The notes below the pieces were generated by a model, which did not search any database, was not told the origin of the DNA, and was given only the letters and a program-made list of their open reading frames with translations. 64,000 bases of DNA, taken from positions 16,345,449 through 16,409,448 of the forward strand of contig NW_026622930.1 in the NCBI RefSeq assembly GCF_023065955.2. Direction: 5' to 3'. Numbering within the stretch: the stretch's first letter is position 1; the number at the start of each line of letters is the position of its first letter. Shown one piece after another: positions 34,796 to 46,242 of this stretch. A program made the translations under genes and the position numbers. This DNA is from Ursus arctos (taxonomy: Eukaryota; Chordata; Mammalia; Carnivora; Ursidae).

Positions 34796-35455
34796 CATGT
34801 AGTCAAAGTTTATTCACTGACAAACTGTACAAGGAAAATAGTAAGAGCTCAGGTTCAAGTATACCTGACCGTATATCCCAGTTTAGACACTTAAATGTAG
34901 ACGACCCACTCTTTAAATAGAGGATATAATATTTATTTTGGACTTATAGCAGACGTAAGTAAGGAAAGATACCCTCAATTGTGAATTGTGCCTTGCATAT
35001 GTTCAAGTTCAAGGCATAGAAAATATTTCTGAAAAAAAAATTCTGTAGGTGTCATGTAACATTATGCAGCTCCAAGAAACAAAACAGGGTAAAATGTATC
35101 TACATATTAAAGGGTCCGTTTATATTATTCTAGGTTCCTGTAAAGGGCATTTATTCTTATATAACCTTGAAAAAAATCTATCCCGAGTCTTTTCATCATT
35201 AGTGTGATTTAGTGAGACAATTACTGAGTTAATTTTCCATAATGACAGGGAAAAAAAATCCCACTGTTATCTGTGTGTTTTTTTTTTTTTTCTAATTTAC
35301 TTTAGAAAATACAACAAAGCATAACTCTCCAGCTTGTTTATCCAGGGCTTGGTTGAACTGAATTTAATTGGAAAGTAGGAAAAGAGTAAGAGAGTAGACT
35401 GCTTTGAACACAGTCATCACTATGGAGTGAGGCCTGAAATGGAAGGTTCTAATAT
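34796..35455. other. Unassigned interval
   Basis: Nothing was recognised beyond a T run at about 35278-35292. Confidence 0.45.
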
Positions 35456-35635
35456 GTAGTCATTATGACTGACACTGATTCTAAGGGCTTTTCACATCGT
35501 AACTCATTCAGCCCTAACAAAACCTCCAAGCAGCAGATGTTATAATTATTCCTATTGTTTTAAATTAGGAAAATGGAGACAAACTTGGCTGAGGGAAATA
35601 GTAGAGCTGGAACTTGAACATAGGGGGTCACTAGG
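35456..35635 (-). repeat. MIR, minus strand
   Basis: 'taagggcttttcacatcgta', 'actcattcagccctaacaaa', 'taggaaaatggagacaaact' and 'gtagagctggaacttgaaca' match the antisense MIR. Confidence 0.8.
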
Positions 35636-35811
35636 ACAAACTGCTTCTAAATTATCATCATACAAGTTAAAAAAATGATAATTTCACTAAAATGCACATT
35701 TCTAGAAATAGCAATTAGTAACAAAATAAATAAATAGCAAATCTCTTTAGAACAATACCCATGGTAATACACATCTAAGAAAAAAAGGCCGTCTAAGGCC
35801 ATCTAAGAAAA

Positions 35812-35957
<146 letters not shown>

Positions 35958-36422
35958 TAATTTGGGCTCAGATGGGTTTGTAGTCCTCAGTTCTTTTAAA
36001 TGCCTATGGAATAATAATTTTCATATAATTTAAATATTTTAGAAAACATTAGAGAAGTTTGATAAATAACTCAGGTACTTAAATGAACTGAACATTGTCC
36101 TCATAGAAACTTAGACAAGGTAACAGAAAGACACAAACACATACATATACACACAAACCACATACTCTGCATAGACTACCTTTTATACACAAATCTATAA
36201 GACTCCATTCTCTCTGAATTGTGATGCAGGAGTTCTAAATAAAAGACTAGCAAGCAGATTTTAAAAAAACATATTAAGTTAATAATACAAGAAGTTTATA
36301 TGCCAATAAAACAGGTATGAATTTGACATTCAATAATCAGGAGCAACAATTATCTCACTTCTTCATTTTTCTAAATGAAATTAAAGATGGTTCCATGTTC
36401 CACTCAGTCATAACCCACCCCC

Positions 36423-36427
<5 letters not shown>
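35958..36427. other. Unassigned interval
   Basis: No gene or repeat was recognised. Confidence 0.45.
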
Positions 36428-36465
<38 letters not shown>

Positions 36466-36473
36466 CACACACA
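36428..36473. repeat. (CA)n microsatellite
   Basis: About 22 CA units with one CG interruption. Confidence 0.97.
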
Positions 36474-37447
36474 TAGCCCAATGTCGAAGTGTCACATAGA
36501 GAGTCTAGTAATGACATGTTCTAAGAGCAGGAATGGTTACAATCCTTCTGTCCTAGTGGTCTCCATTTTTTCTTTTGCATTTTCTCTTTTAAAGCACACT
36601 AGCTAGTCCTGGACTTCTAAAAGGTGATGCTCCAGGCAACTCAGACCTACCCACCTCATGCTCAGCCCCACAAACCGACGTTCACAGTACCCCACCCCAG
36701 CCCTCAAAATCCTGATGCTTAGGGAACCATGTACTTCTTGTGTCTCTGCTTCTGTGTCTGCCAAGGCCCTTGTGTGGCAAGCAGAATTGCACCCCTGCCC
36801 TTCTCTTCTTCCTCTGTGCACTACCCACAGACTGCCCTGTTGCCCTGTTCCTATCTGATAGCAGCCCTTCTCATGTTTTATCAATAGATCCACTCTGGTC
36901 TTACTCCTTGATGATTCTCAACACCAAAGTAACACCTGTGCAGGTATTTTCTGTAACTCTGCCCCAAAAAAGAAATTTGGGGGCTGGTGTGGGTTGGGGC
37001 AGGAGATATGGAAAATGACTGTGTCTTAGAGCCCTAAACTTGTTCTGCCTTCCAGAAGGGAGAGAGAAAAGGGATAATATCCTTTTAAGTCTTTCTCCCT
37101 ACAACAGCAAGAACACTCAAAAATTAATAGTAGATTCTCCTAACACAGCAGGAATAGAGAGATTGTTTAATATTATTAAAGCCATTAATACAGTATATGA
37201 CATCGATATGTCAAATATATAATAACCATATGATTATTTAAATAGGTGTTGAATGAAAAAAAACCTTAATAATCTAACACCTATTTGTGTGAAAGACTTA
37301 AAAAAAAACCTTAGAATTAAAAATAAGAAAACCATCTTAAATTAGAATCCAACCAGCATTAGTGGTAGAATACTGCAGATAATCCTGCTTAATAATAGTA
37401 ACTGTTTGAAAAAAAGGGTAAAATGTTTAATAGGCTAGAATGTATAA
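36474..37447. other. Unassigned, GC-richer at 36600-37030
   Basis: The 36600-37030 part is relatively GC-rich and carries overlapping frames on both strands (up to 96 codons), none recognisable. An 11-bp inverted repeat, 'aaataggtgtt' (37240-37250) and 'aacacctattt' (37276-37286), lies just upstream of the L1. Confidence 0.4.
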
Positions 37448-38236
37448 GAAACCACCTTATGCCAGTTAGAATGGCAAAAATTGACAAGGCAAGAAACAAC
37501 AAATGTTGGAGAGGATGTGGAGAAAGGGGATCCCTTTTACACTGTTGGTGGGAATGCAAGTTGGTACAGTCACTTTGGAAAACAGTGTGGAGGTCCCTTA
37601 AAAAGTTAAAAATAGAGCTCCCCTATGATCCAGCAATTGCACTACTGGGTATTTACCCCAAAGATACAGATGTAGTGAAGAGAAGGGTCATATGCACCCG
37701 ATGTTCATAGCAGCATTGTCCACAATAGCTAAATTGTGGAAGGAGCCGAGATGCCCTTCAACAGACAAATGAATTAAGAAGATGTGGTCCATATATACAA
37801 TGAAATATTACTCAGCCATCAGAAAGAACGATTACCCAACATTTGCAGCAACATGGATGGGACTGGAGGAGATTATGCTAAGTGAAATAAGTCAAGCAGA
37901 GAAAGACAATTATCATATGGTTTCGCTCATTTATGGAACATAAGAAATAGCAGGGAGATTGGTAGGAGAAGGAAGGGAAGAATGAAGGGGGAGTAAACAG
38001 AAGGGGGAATGAACCACAAGAGACTATGGGCTCTGGGAAACAAACTGAGGACTTCAGAGGGGAGGGGAATGGGGGAATGGGATAGGCTGGTGATGGGTAG
38101 TAAGGAGGGCACATATTGCATGGACCACTGGGTGTTATACGCAAATAATGAATCATAGAACACTACATCAAAAACTAAGGATGTACTGTATGGTGACTAA
38201 CCTAACATAATAGAAAATTAATGAAAAAAAAAAATA
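37448..38236 (+). mobile_element. L1 (carnivore type), 5'-truncated 3' end
   Basis: Encodes the last part of the L1 ORF2 protein. The frame at 37423-37710 shows [20 protein letters not shown] and later [19 protein letters not shown]. The frame is then lost near 37690, probably by a small deletion. Homology continues in other frames ('gatgtggtccatatatacaa', 'agtgaaataagtcaagcaga'). The 3' UTR has the G-rich stretch 'ggggaggggaatgggggaat' and the ending 'gatgtactgtatggtgact', typical of carnivoran L1s, then an A-rich tail at 38220-38236. It cannot retrotranspose. No clear target duplication was found. Confidence 0.93.
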
Positions 38237-39114
38237 AATCCACTGCAATCTGGAAAAAAAAATCCGTGTAGGGACTGGTAATGGCATTGTTTTTCTGAGT
38301 TGCCATACACATAAACAGGCAATGCAGTGGCTTTAAATCCAGAGACAAGTCTTCCTGCTTGAAAATATCACACCCCAGTAATTCCCTCTTGATGGACATG
38401 TGACATGTGCAGTCACACAAGGTCCTGAGCTTAGAGAGGCCTGTGCCTGTTTTAACGTTCTGCTGACACCATCTTGAAATTCTTGATAAATTTTGAACAA
38501 GTGGCCCCACATTTTATGCTTTGCATTGAGCCCACAAGTTATGTAACATGTCCTGAACTCCAGCCTGACAACAGAGATCCAAAAAACTTTGATGGTCTTT
38601 CCTGCTTAGCAGGTGGACTGGAGATCCATGTCCAGGGTGGAGAGCTCTAACAGAAATTCCTGAAATCTGGATGCAGCTTTCATTGGACAGTGGTTCAGGA
38701 ATGACACTTTTAAACGCCAAGGCAGAGAGTCTAGGGTCATTATTATTAGACCTGGTGTCAAGCTACAAGATCTCAGCAGAGAGTGGAAAATAAAGCTAAT
38801 TTAAAAATTCTAGAACAATTCAAGTTGGAAGTAAAATTGTTTTAGAAAATGTCATGACTTTGTAAGTATAAAACAATGGATGAAATAACCAAGAAACATG
38901 GAGTTGGGTAGATAAATATGAAAACGTTCTTTATGGAAAAAAATCATGCAAATAAGTATAAAACATTGTACGGGTATCACATACAAGCACATGCAGATGG
39001 CAAAAATGTCAGCAGTGGTAATATGTATCTATGTGTATTTTTTAATCATGTATATTTTCAATCACATATTTTTATCACAGTAAATGCCACTTCTACAAAT
39101 ACTCTGTTGTATAG
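38237..39114. other. Unassigned, possibly an old repeat at 38440-38570
   Basis: The segment around 'gaacaagtggccccacattt' looks like part of a widespread old repeat that I cannot name. The rest is unique-looking. Frames here (up to 102 codons) have no recognisable similarity. Confidence 0.4.
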
Positions 39115-39345
39115 ATCATGGATTTGGGAATCAGTTCAACAGAGTGCAATTCCAGTTCCACCAATTTGTAGCTGTGGGACTTTAATCAAGGTATTCCATT
39201 TATTTGTATCTCAACATGCTTATCTGTAAAAGAGGGGAAACTTTTATTCCTTCATATGATAGCTATTGTGGAGATCAAACAAGATTATAGATGCAACATA
39301 TTTGTCATAGTGACATAGCGAGCTCCTGAAAAATGTTACCTGCTG
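39115..39345 (+). repeat. MIR, plus strand
   Basis: 'gcaattccagttccaccaat', 'gctgtgggactttaatcaag', 'ctcaacatgcttatctgtaa' and 'attgtggagatcaaacaaga' follow the MIR order. Confidence 0.75.
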
Positions 39346-39561
39346 TACCAATTCTATTGTTGCTATTGTTGTTGCCATTATGACTTTCCTAAGAAAATGA
39401 TTGGTTAGGTGATGAGAGATGCATTTCAAATATGTAATTGAAGAATTTTTCATATTTTTTTCTGAAAGAAATATGCTCTATGTCTTCTAAAAAGGATTTA
39501 GTTAAATGTATTATGACATATATAAATCCTGGGAAATATTACAGTACTGAAAATTATCTTT

Positions 39562-39757
39562 TTTTTTTTAAGATTTTATTTATTTATTCAACAGAGATAG
39601 AGACAGCCAGCGAGAGAGGGAACACAAGCAGGGGGAGTGGGAGAGGAAGAAGCAGGCTCATAGCGGAGGAGCCCGATGTGGGGCTCGATCCCACAACGCC
39701 AGGATCACGCCCTGAGCCGAAGGCAGACGCTTTACCGCTGTGCCACCCAGGCGCCCC
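39562..39757 (-). mobile_element. Can-SINE, young, minus strand
   Basis: Nearly consensus: 'aagattttatttatttattc', 'agccagcgagagagggaaca', 'aggctcatagcggaggagcc' and 'gtgccacccaggcgcccc'. It has a perfect 14-bp duplication 'tgaaaattatcttt' (39548-39561 and 39759-39772). Frames over it on both strands are artefacts. Confidence 0.98.
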
Positions 39758-39831
39758 ATGAAAATTATCTTTAAACAATATATGAGTCAAATAGACACAA
39801 GTAGCCTCATTACCATATATATATGTGGTAG

Positions 39832-39833
<2 letters not shown>

Positions 39834-39872
<39 letters not shown>
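39834..39872. repeat. (TA)n microsatellite
   Basis: About 18 uninterrupted TA units, preceded by related ATATATGTG sequence. Confidence 0.96.
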
Positions 39873-39874
<2 letters not shown>

Positions 39875-40640
39875 CTATCACAATCTCTCTATATTTTAAA
39901 TAAGCATAGAACAAGAGGTAAGAAGTTTTTCAGTAAATTATCAAAGATAATTTCTCCTGCTGGTGAGATATATGATTTTTATTTTATTATTTTTACTCTC
40001 TGCTTTTTAAAAACTTCCAACAGTGAGCTTGAAAAAGTTGTAACTGAAAATAAAACATTTTTGAAATAGCATCCCTCGTTGTGAGAATGTGTGTGCTCAC
40101 ACACACACACACAATACAATTCTAGATGTATTTAAAAAAAACATACTCATATGAAGATGATATTCAGAGATTATTGAAACTAAGATTATCAGAAACAATG
40201 AGTAGTCCTAATAAAATTTTAAAAATATTCCCCTCACAAGAAAATATAATTATGAGAAGTTAAAAGTATTGCCTATTCTATTTAAACTCAGTAGAGCACA
40301 TAGTAAATGCATTTAATTGCTCCAACAATAAGACACAGTTTTGAGAAATGATTACTGATTTAAAAGCAAGATCCTACATTGTGTTTAGTTTGAAATGCTG
40401 CTAGTTTTTTTTCATCAGAGACATGCCTTGACCTTAAAATATATATATTAGTTATTATTAAAATGTGGAAAGTGAAACAATCACACAGATGGTGAAGCAT
40501 TGGAAGATCATTCAAAGTGGAAAAAAACTATGAGCGGAGGTAGCCGACTGTTGATGAGGTCAAAAGTAGTGATGTGAAAAAGAAAAATGTGTGAGTTTAC
40601 TGAGAATTTTGTTTCCTACAGAAAAATTTCCATGTTTCCT
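39873..40640. other. Unassigned interval
   Basis: Contains a short (AC)n at about 40097-40113. No gene or repeat was recognised. Confidence 0.45.
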
Positions 40641-40646
40641 GTTTTT

Positions 40647-40653
<7 letters not shown>

Positions 40654-40678
<25 letters not shown>

Positions 40679-40867
40679 AAGATTTTATTTATTTATTTGA
40701 CAGAGACAGAGAGAGCCAGTGAGAGAGGGAACACAAACAGGGGGAGTGGGAGAGGAAGAAGCAGGCTCCCAGCAGAGAAGCCTGATGTGGGGCTCGATCC
40801 CATAACGCCAGGATCATGCCCTGAGCCAAAGGCAGACACTTAACAACTGAGCCACCCAGGCGCCCCC
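40654..40867 (-). mobile_element. Can-SINE, young, minus strand
   Basis: T run, 'agattttatttatttatttg', 'agagccagtgagagagggaa', 'ggggctcgatcccataacgc' and 'gagccacccaggcgccccc'. It has a perfect 13-bp duplication 'gtttttgttttct' (40641-40653 and 40868-40880). Confidence 0.98.
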
Positions 40868-41029
40868 GTTTTTGTTTTCTATATCAAAAGTGATGGGAGA
40901 GCCAGGGTGGTTTTCTGTCCTAGAGCTTTGCTGCGAAGTCCGTTACTAATTTAAATTCTGGTCTACAAGTCATTATCTCTGTAACTTTAGGCATATTATG
41001 TAAACTTATATTGCCTTGTCTCGGTTTAA

Positions 41030-41950
41030 ATTTTTCTTTTTATTAAAGATGCAATTTTTGTAGAGCCATTTTAGATTTAGAACAAAATCGAGAGAATGGC
41101 ACAGAGATTTATCACATATCCCCTGCCACCATACATGCATAAGCCCCCTCATTACCAATGCCAGCCACCAAGATGATGTCTTTGTTACCAAGGACAAACC
41201 TACGTTGACACATCATAATCACTCAAAGTCCATAGTTTCCTTTAGGGTTCACTGCTGGTGTTGTACATTCTTTGGATTTAGACAAAAGTATAATGACATA
41301 TATCCATCATTATGATATCATATAGAATATTCTCACTGCCCTAAAAATCCTCTCTGCTCTACCTGTTCATCCTGCCAGCCCCTCAGTCCTGACCCCACTG
41401 ATTTCTTACTGTTACCACAGGTTTTATCTTCTCCAGAATGTCATATAGTTGAAATCATACAGTATGTCATCTTTTCAGATGGACTTCTTTTCCTTAGTAA
41501 TAATATGCATCTAAGTTTCCTCCATGTCTTTTCATGAATTAATAACTCACTTTTTCTTTTACTGCTAAATAATATTAGATTGTCTGTATGTGCCACGGCT
41601 TATTGATCCATTCACCTACTGAAGAACATCTTGGTTGCTTCCAAGTTTTGGCAATTCTGAATAAAGGTCTTATAAACATCTATGTGCAGGATTTTGTGTA
41701 AACATCAAGGAGCATGACTGTTAGATCAAATCGTAAGAATGTGTTTAGTTTCGTAAGAGACTACCAAATTGTCTTCCAAATTGACGGAATCATTTTTTAT
41801 TGCAACCAGCAACAAATGAGAGTTCCTGTTGCTTCACATCTTTGTCAGCATTTGACGTTGTCAGTGTTGAAGATTTTGGCCAGTGTGATAGATGTGCAAT
41901 GTTATCTCATTATTGTGTTAATTTGCATTTCCCTAATGACATATGATCAC
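41030..41950 (-). mobile_element. L1, 3' UTR and ORF2 end, minus strand
   Basis: Antisense L1 in correct order: 'ttttagatttagaacaaaat', 'ctacgttgacacatcataat', 'gccctaaaaatcctctctgc', 'atgtcatatagttgaaatca', 'ccatgtcttttcatgaatta', 'ttggttgcttccaagttttg' and 'tttgcatttccctaatgaca'. It is an old L1MB/L1MC-like copy. The plus-strand frame at 41714-41962 is therefore antisense L1. Confidence 0.88.
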
Positions 41951-42186
41951 CTTCCTTCTTAAACTTTAAAATAAACACATGAAATTTATTTCACTTGGCT
42001 AAAATAACAATTTAAATGATATGTTGTATGTAAAACACTTAACACAATACCTTTTGCCATGGTGATTAAGGGTGCTGTTGATGATGTTGGAGATTGTGAT
42101 GATAGAAGAAATGAGAAAAGGATTATCTATTAAATGTGAACTACAGCAATGATCTCAAAGTATTCATTACTTCAGTCAGACATCCT

Positions 42187-42389
42187 TATTTTGAAGATTT
42201 TATTTATTTATTTGACAGGCAGAGAAAGCACAAGGAGGGGGAGCGCCAGAGGGAGAGGGAGAAGCAGGCTCCCCACTAAGCAGGGATCCCAATGGGGGGT
42301 TGTACCCCAGGACCCCAGGACCCCAGGACCCCAGGATCATGACCTGAGCCAAAGGCCAATGTTTCATCAACTGAGCCACCCAGGTGCCC
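42187..42389 (-). mobile_element. Can-SINE with internal 8-bp tandem amplification, minus strand
   Basis: 'agattttatttatttatttg', 'ggagagggagaagcaggctc' and 'tgagccacccaggtgccc'. The unit 'ccccagga' is present four times in tandem (42305-42336), where other copies have about one. The duplication 'acttcagtcagacatcct' (42169-42186) and 'acttcagtcagaaatcct' (42390-42407) differs at one base. Confidence 0.97.
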
Positions 42390-42407
42390 ACTTCAGTCAG
42401 AAATCCT

Positions 42408-42922
42408 ATCATTTTTCTTACTAAGCATTAATTATCCTTCATAATTTTTAATAAATACATATGTATGACAGCAATGGCGTATAAAATGTAACTATCAGCT
42501 AAAAGAAACAATGATAGCATTAGTTGCAAAGTTCTGGTTATGTTAATTCTTAGAAAACCAAGTGCACTGATAGCATTGCAATGATGACAGTGCAATTTTC
42601 TCCATTCACTCTGACATCTCTATTGCAGTCTTGTGGCAACCACTTTTCAGGACCTTTCAGTGTTAGGATTTAAATTTGTGTCAGCGATGGCAAATTGACT
42701 ACTCTGGAAAGATCAAGCAGAGAATACAATCTGGCTCTTTGTAACAATTTTATAAATGCTAGTTGGGAACAGTGTATTTCTTGGACTTTTCCATTCTGGT
42801 CATTAACAAGACCATGATCTCAATTATAACAAAGACATAATCGTAACAAATTAAAGAGTGTCTCACGACAATGGTCACTGTGCAAAAGTAGGTCACATTT
42901 TTGCAGCCACGACTGACCCACT
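42408..42922. other. Unassigned interval
   Basis: No gene or repeat was recognised. Confidence 0.45.
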
Positions 42923-42939
42923 AAAATATAATTTATTAT

Positions 42940-43131
42940 GGCACCTGGGTGGTTCAGTCGGTTGTATGTCTGACTCTTGATTTTTGGCTCAGGTCATGAT
43001 CTCGAGGTTGTGAGATGGAGCCCCACTTTGGGCTCTGTGCTCAGTGGGGGGTCTGACTTTCTCCCTCTCTTTCCCTCTGCCCTTTCCCCTGCTCATTCTA
43101 TGTCTCTCTCTCTGAAATAGATAAATCTTTA
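42940..43131 (+). mobile_element. Can-SINE, plus strand
   Basis: 'gcacctgggtggttcagtcg', 'ggctcaggtcatgatctcga', 'gtctctctctctgaaataga' and 'taaatctttaaaaataaat'. The flanks 'aaaatataatttatta' and 'aaaataaataatttattta' are probably a decayed duplication. Confidence 0.93.
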
Positions 43132-45439
43132 AAAATAAATAATTTATTTATTGCAATTGGCATAATAAAAATGTAACTTAGATATCACTTTCAGAAAATA
43201 AAACCCCTTTCTTTGAAAACCCTTGTTCTTTGATTAAGAGAATCCAGGCATTCTTGGAAGATATCAAAAGGTCATACAACAATAATAAAAGTGCATTTTG
43301 CATTGCATGCTCCAATTTATCATTATAAAAAGAGGAAAATGAGGGTTGATGAGAAATAGAAGCTCGTACAAGGATGCACTCTGTGCTTTTTCATGGAGAA
43401 CCGGCAATTTCACTTTTTCTAGATTTATTCCCAAGTAGAACATTTCCTTTTCACGCCTTCTATATTATATGCTTTGTGAGCTTTTGGAATTCTGTAACAA
43501 CCAGTCATAAAACTTACAAGACCAGATGCATTCTGATATACTGTACTCTCTTATGTTAAATAAGAATGACCATTACTCATATCAGTTTTATCAACCTTTG
43601 ATGTGCAGGAGATTCACAGTCTGGAGAACCGAGAAACCTTCTGAAATCTGACATGTGTCCAAAGCACAACTGAGACCTTGTACAGCTCATTGTTATCCAC
43701 AGATTCATCTAATCAAGGCCAAATTGTGTCATTTAACCCACAACAACCAGATTTTTGTAAAAGTTTTTATGACAGAGCTCTATGTTGAAGATAATATAAT
43801 CTCACTCTGAGAGGATATATTCCTGTTTTCAAAGCTACTATTGTCAAAATTTTTGGAAAAGTATATCATTAATAAAGTGGATCACAATATGGCAAAAACT
43901 TTATTTTTCTCTTACATTACTTTCCAGGAAGGCAGAATGGAAGGTCAATAATAGGATCTATTTTAAATATTTGTCTAATTTCTGGATCCCAATTTATAAA
44001 TTTACCTAAATACACTATCCAGTTACCAAAATGAAATAATTTTATCTGTATACACATATATAGAAAGATGACACTAGATTGTTAAGAGTAAAAAAGCAAG
44101 TGGCAAAACACCAATATTTGTGACCTGTGTGTGTGTATAGAAGTATAGAAAAGAATTGCAATGATACTGCAAATTGTCAATCCAAAATATGTGTCTTTAG
44201 AGAATTAATTTAGGATTGGAGAATAGACACATTTAATCTTCTATTTTATACACTTTAGTATACATCATGGAATTTTAGATGAACATATGTTTCTTTTTAA
44301 ATAAAAAATAAATAGTAAAACAATTAAGCTAACACCTAATTACTGTTATTATTTTTAGGCTCTGCCTCATATGATGTGAAGACTACAAGAATTTTTACTT
44401 TTTCAACCAAGGAGAATAGAAGATAGTAGCTTTTATCTTGTTTTTCACATAGAGGTTCTAAAGAAGTATTTCCAAAATTGAATGATTAATGACCAGGGTA
44501 ATGGAATATTTAGCAGGAATTAAGACTCATGCAGAGAAAACATTTGAAAGGACTACTGTGAAGAGTAAAGCTTGAATTGCACAAAATACGTAATATAAAA
44601 TGGCAGGGGGCAGAGGAATTAGAAGTGACCGGACAGGAGACCACAGCTACAGGGGACATAAACACCGGGCTCTGTTTTAGGTGTTTTAACATCCTTTTCC
44701 ATCATTAAAAGAATTGTTGAGCATCAGTCAAGGCAAATTGAAGACTTACAAGTTTGATTTTGTAATGAAGCAGGTTGGAAGATTACTGCATACTGCTCTA
44801 ACAGTATTCATCAGACTAGGCACAAGCAAGAGGAAAAGACATGGAGGGGCTAGTCTGGGTTAACATACTTATGCGAAACAGGACAGAGATGCAAAAGCTT
44901 TGCTTGATGGTAGGAGAAGCCTAGAACTTTCAGGGGCCATTGACCTCAGAGAAACATCCGCAGGATTCGACTGCACATAGAAGGGAATGAGAAAGATCAT
45001 AGGCAGAACAGTTAGAGTTAGGGAGAAGAGGACAAAAAATGAACTTGTTTATTGAGAAATATTTGCCATGGATCAGCCTTGACTGGAGGTACTGGCCAAG
45101 AAGTGTGTAAGCAGCAAAGCAGATCATGGTTTCAAAAAAAAAAATAAATAAAATAAAGTCAAATTGAGGTTATCTGAAAGTTTATTCATGAGAAGAAATC
45201 ACAGTGACGTTAAAGGATAGTAACAGGACATTATAAATAAGGGGATAGTTTCAAAGCATTCTGGAACAAATCCATGCGTGTGGCAGTAGAAAAGGGTAAT
45301 GTCTTTGGCAAGTGGTGGTAGGGTATACAGCTCTCATCTGATAAAGAGAGAGGTGTGGAGCCTAATAGGAACGTGGCACAAGTGAGAAGATCTCTAATGA
45401 TCTACGACATGATATGTGTCTTGAGTTAGTGAACAGGGT
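43132..45439. other. Unassigned stretch, no gene seen
   Basis: About 2.3 kb with no recognised gene. A weak MIR-like piece may be present at 43305-43375. The 44480-45130 part is slightly purine-rich and may be an old element I cannot name. Confidence 0.4.
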
Positions 45440-46025
45440 AGCATAAATATTAATTTTCTCAATCATTGTCTTTTAATTTTATTGATTTCTGCTCTTATAT
45501 CAAGGATTTTTCTCCCTTACATTGGGCTTACTTAGCTCTTCTTTCACTAGCTACTTCTGATGATAATTAGGTCATTGATTTTAGACCTTTACATTTGTTT
45601 TCAAATATAAACATTTAAACCTATAAATTTAGGGGCATCACAAAATTTTTGGTATATTTTACTTGTTCTATTATTCAAGATGAAATGCTTCCCTTTTTTC
45701 CTTTCCTTTCCTTTTTTTTAAGTAAGCTCCAGTCCAGCATGGAGCCCCACATGGGGCTTGAACTCACAACCATGAGAATAAGACTTGAGCTGAGATCAAG
45801 AGTTGGATGCTCAACTGACTGAGCCACCCAAGCACCTCAAGATGAATTTTTTTCTATTTTTCCTTACAATAACTTTAAATCATGCATTATTGGAAAGTGT
45901 CCCTATTTTATTGATTTATTTTAAATTTTTTTTGGAGAATGTCTTTTTTTTTAATGTTCAAGTATTTAAGGATTTTCTAGTTATCCTTCTGTTATTTATT
46001 CATATTTTAATGGGCTTCCCACAAG
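45440..46025 (-). mobile_element. L1 ORF2 internal fragment, minus strand, split by a SINE
   Basis: 'attttattgatttctgctct', 'agctcttctttcactagcta', 'cctataaatttaggggcatc' and, after the SINE, 'aatgttcaagtatttaagga' and 'tagttatccttctgttattt' match the antisense of L1 ORF2. It is old and frame-broken. Confidence 0.75.
45691..45836 (-). mobile_element. Can-SINE, short older variant, minus strand
   Basis: T/C-rich tail, then 'aagtaagctccagtccagca', 'ggagccccacatggggcttg' and 'ctgagccacccaagcacc'. It is inserted in the L1 at 45440-46025, with the duplication 'tcaagatgaa' (45675-45684 and 45837-45846). Confidence 0.92.
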
Positions 46026-46177
46026 CAATAGGTGTGTTAGTAGGATGAAAACTTCAATGCAGTGGTGGTGGAGGGAGCTGTCATAAGGAGGATGTATAAG
46101 AAGGTTTGGGTGGAGAGATTGAGACCTTGGGTAAATATTGAGACAGATGGGGGTGGGGAGAATAGTGTTGTCTTCAA
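46026..46177. other. Unassigned interval
   Basis: G-rich unique-looking DNA. Nothing was recognised. Confidence 0.45.
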
Positions 46178-46196
46178 TGATAGGATTCTGTTTTCT

Positions 46197-46223
46197 TTTT
46201 TTTTTTTTTTTTCGGGGGGGTGG
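46197..46223 (-). mobile_element. Tail-only retroinsertion between 19-bp direct repeats
   Basis: The 19-bp sequence 'tgataggattctgttttct' occurs at 46178-46196 and again, exactly, at 46224-46242. Between the copies are 16 T, one C, seven G and TGG. On the minus strand this is about 11 bp followed by a poly(A) tail. It has the form of an L1-mediated insertion truncated almost to its tail. The source element cannot be identified from so little sequence. Confidence 0.8.
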
Positions 46224-46242
46224 TGATAGGATTCTGTTTTCT

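Noticed and set aside
36600..37030. GC-rich patch with frames of about 90 codons on both strands
   Set aside because: No domain, splice structure or known family was recognised, and frames of this length are common by chance.
39438..39790. 107- and 68-codon frames with SRPEPKAD / GWHSGKASAFGSGRDPG
   Set aside because: These are the usual peptides read from Can-SINE on either strand.
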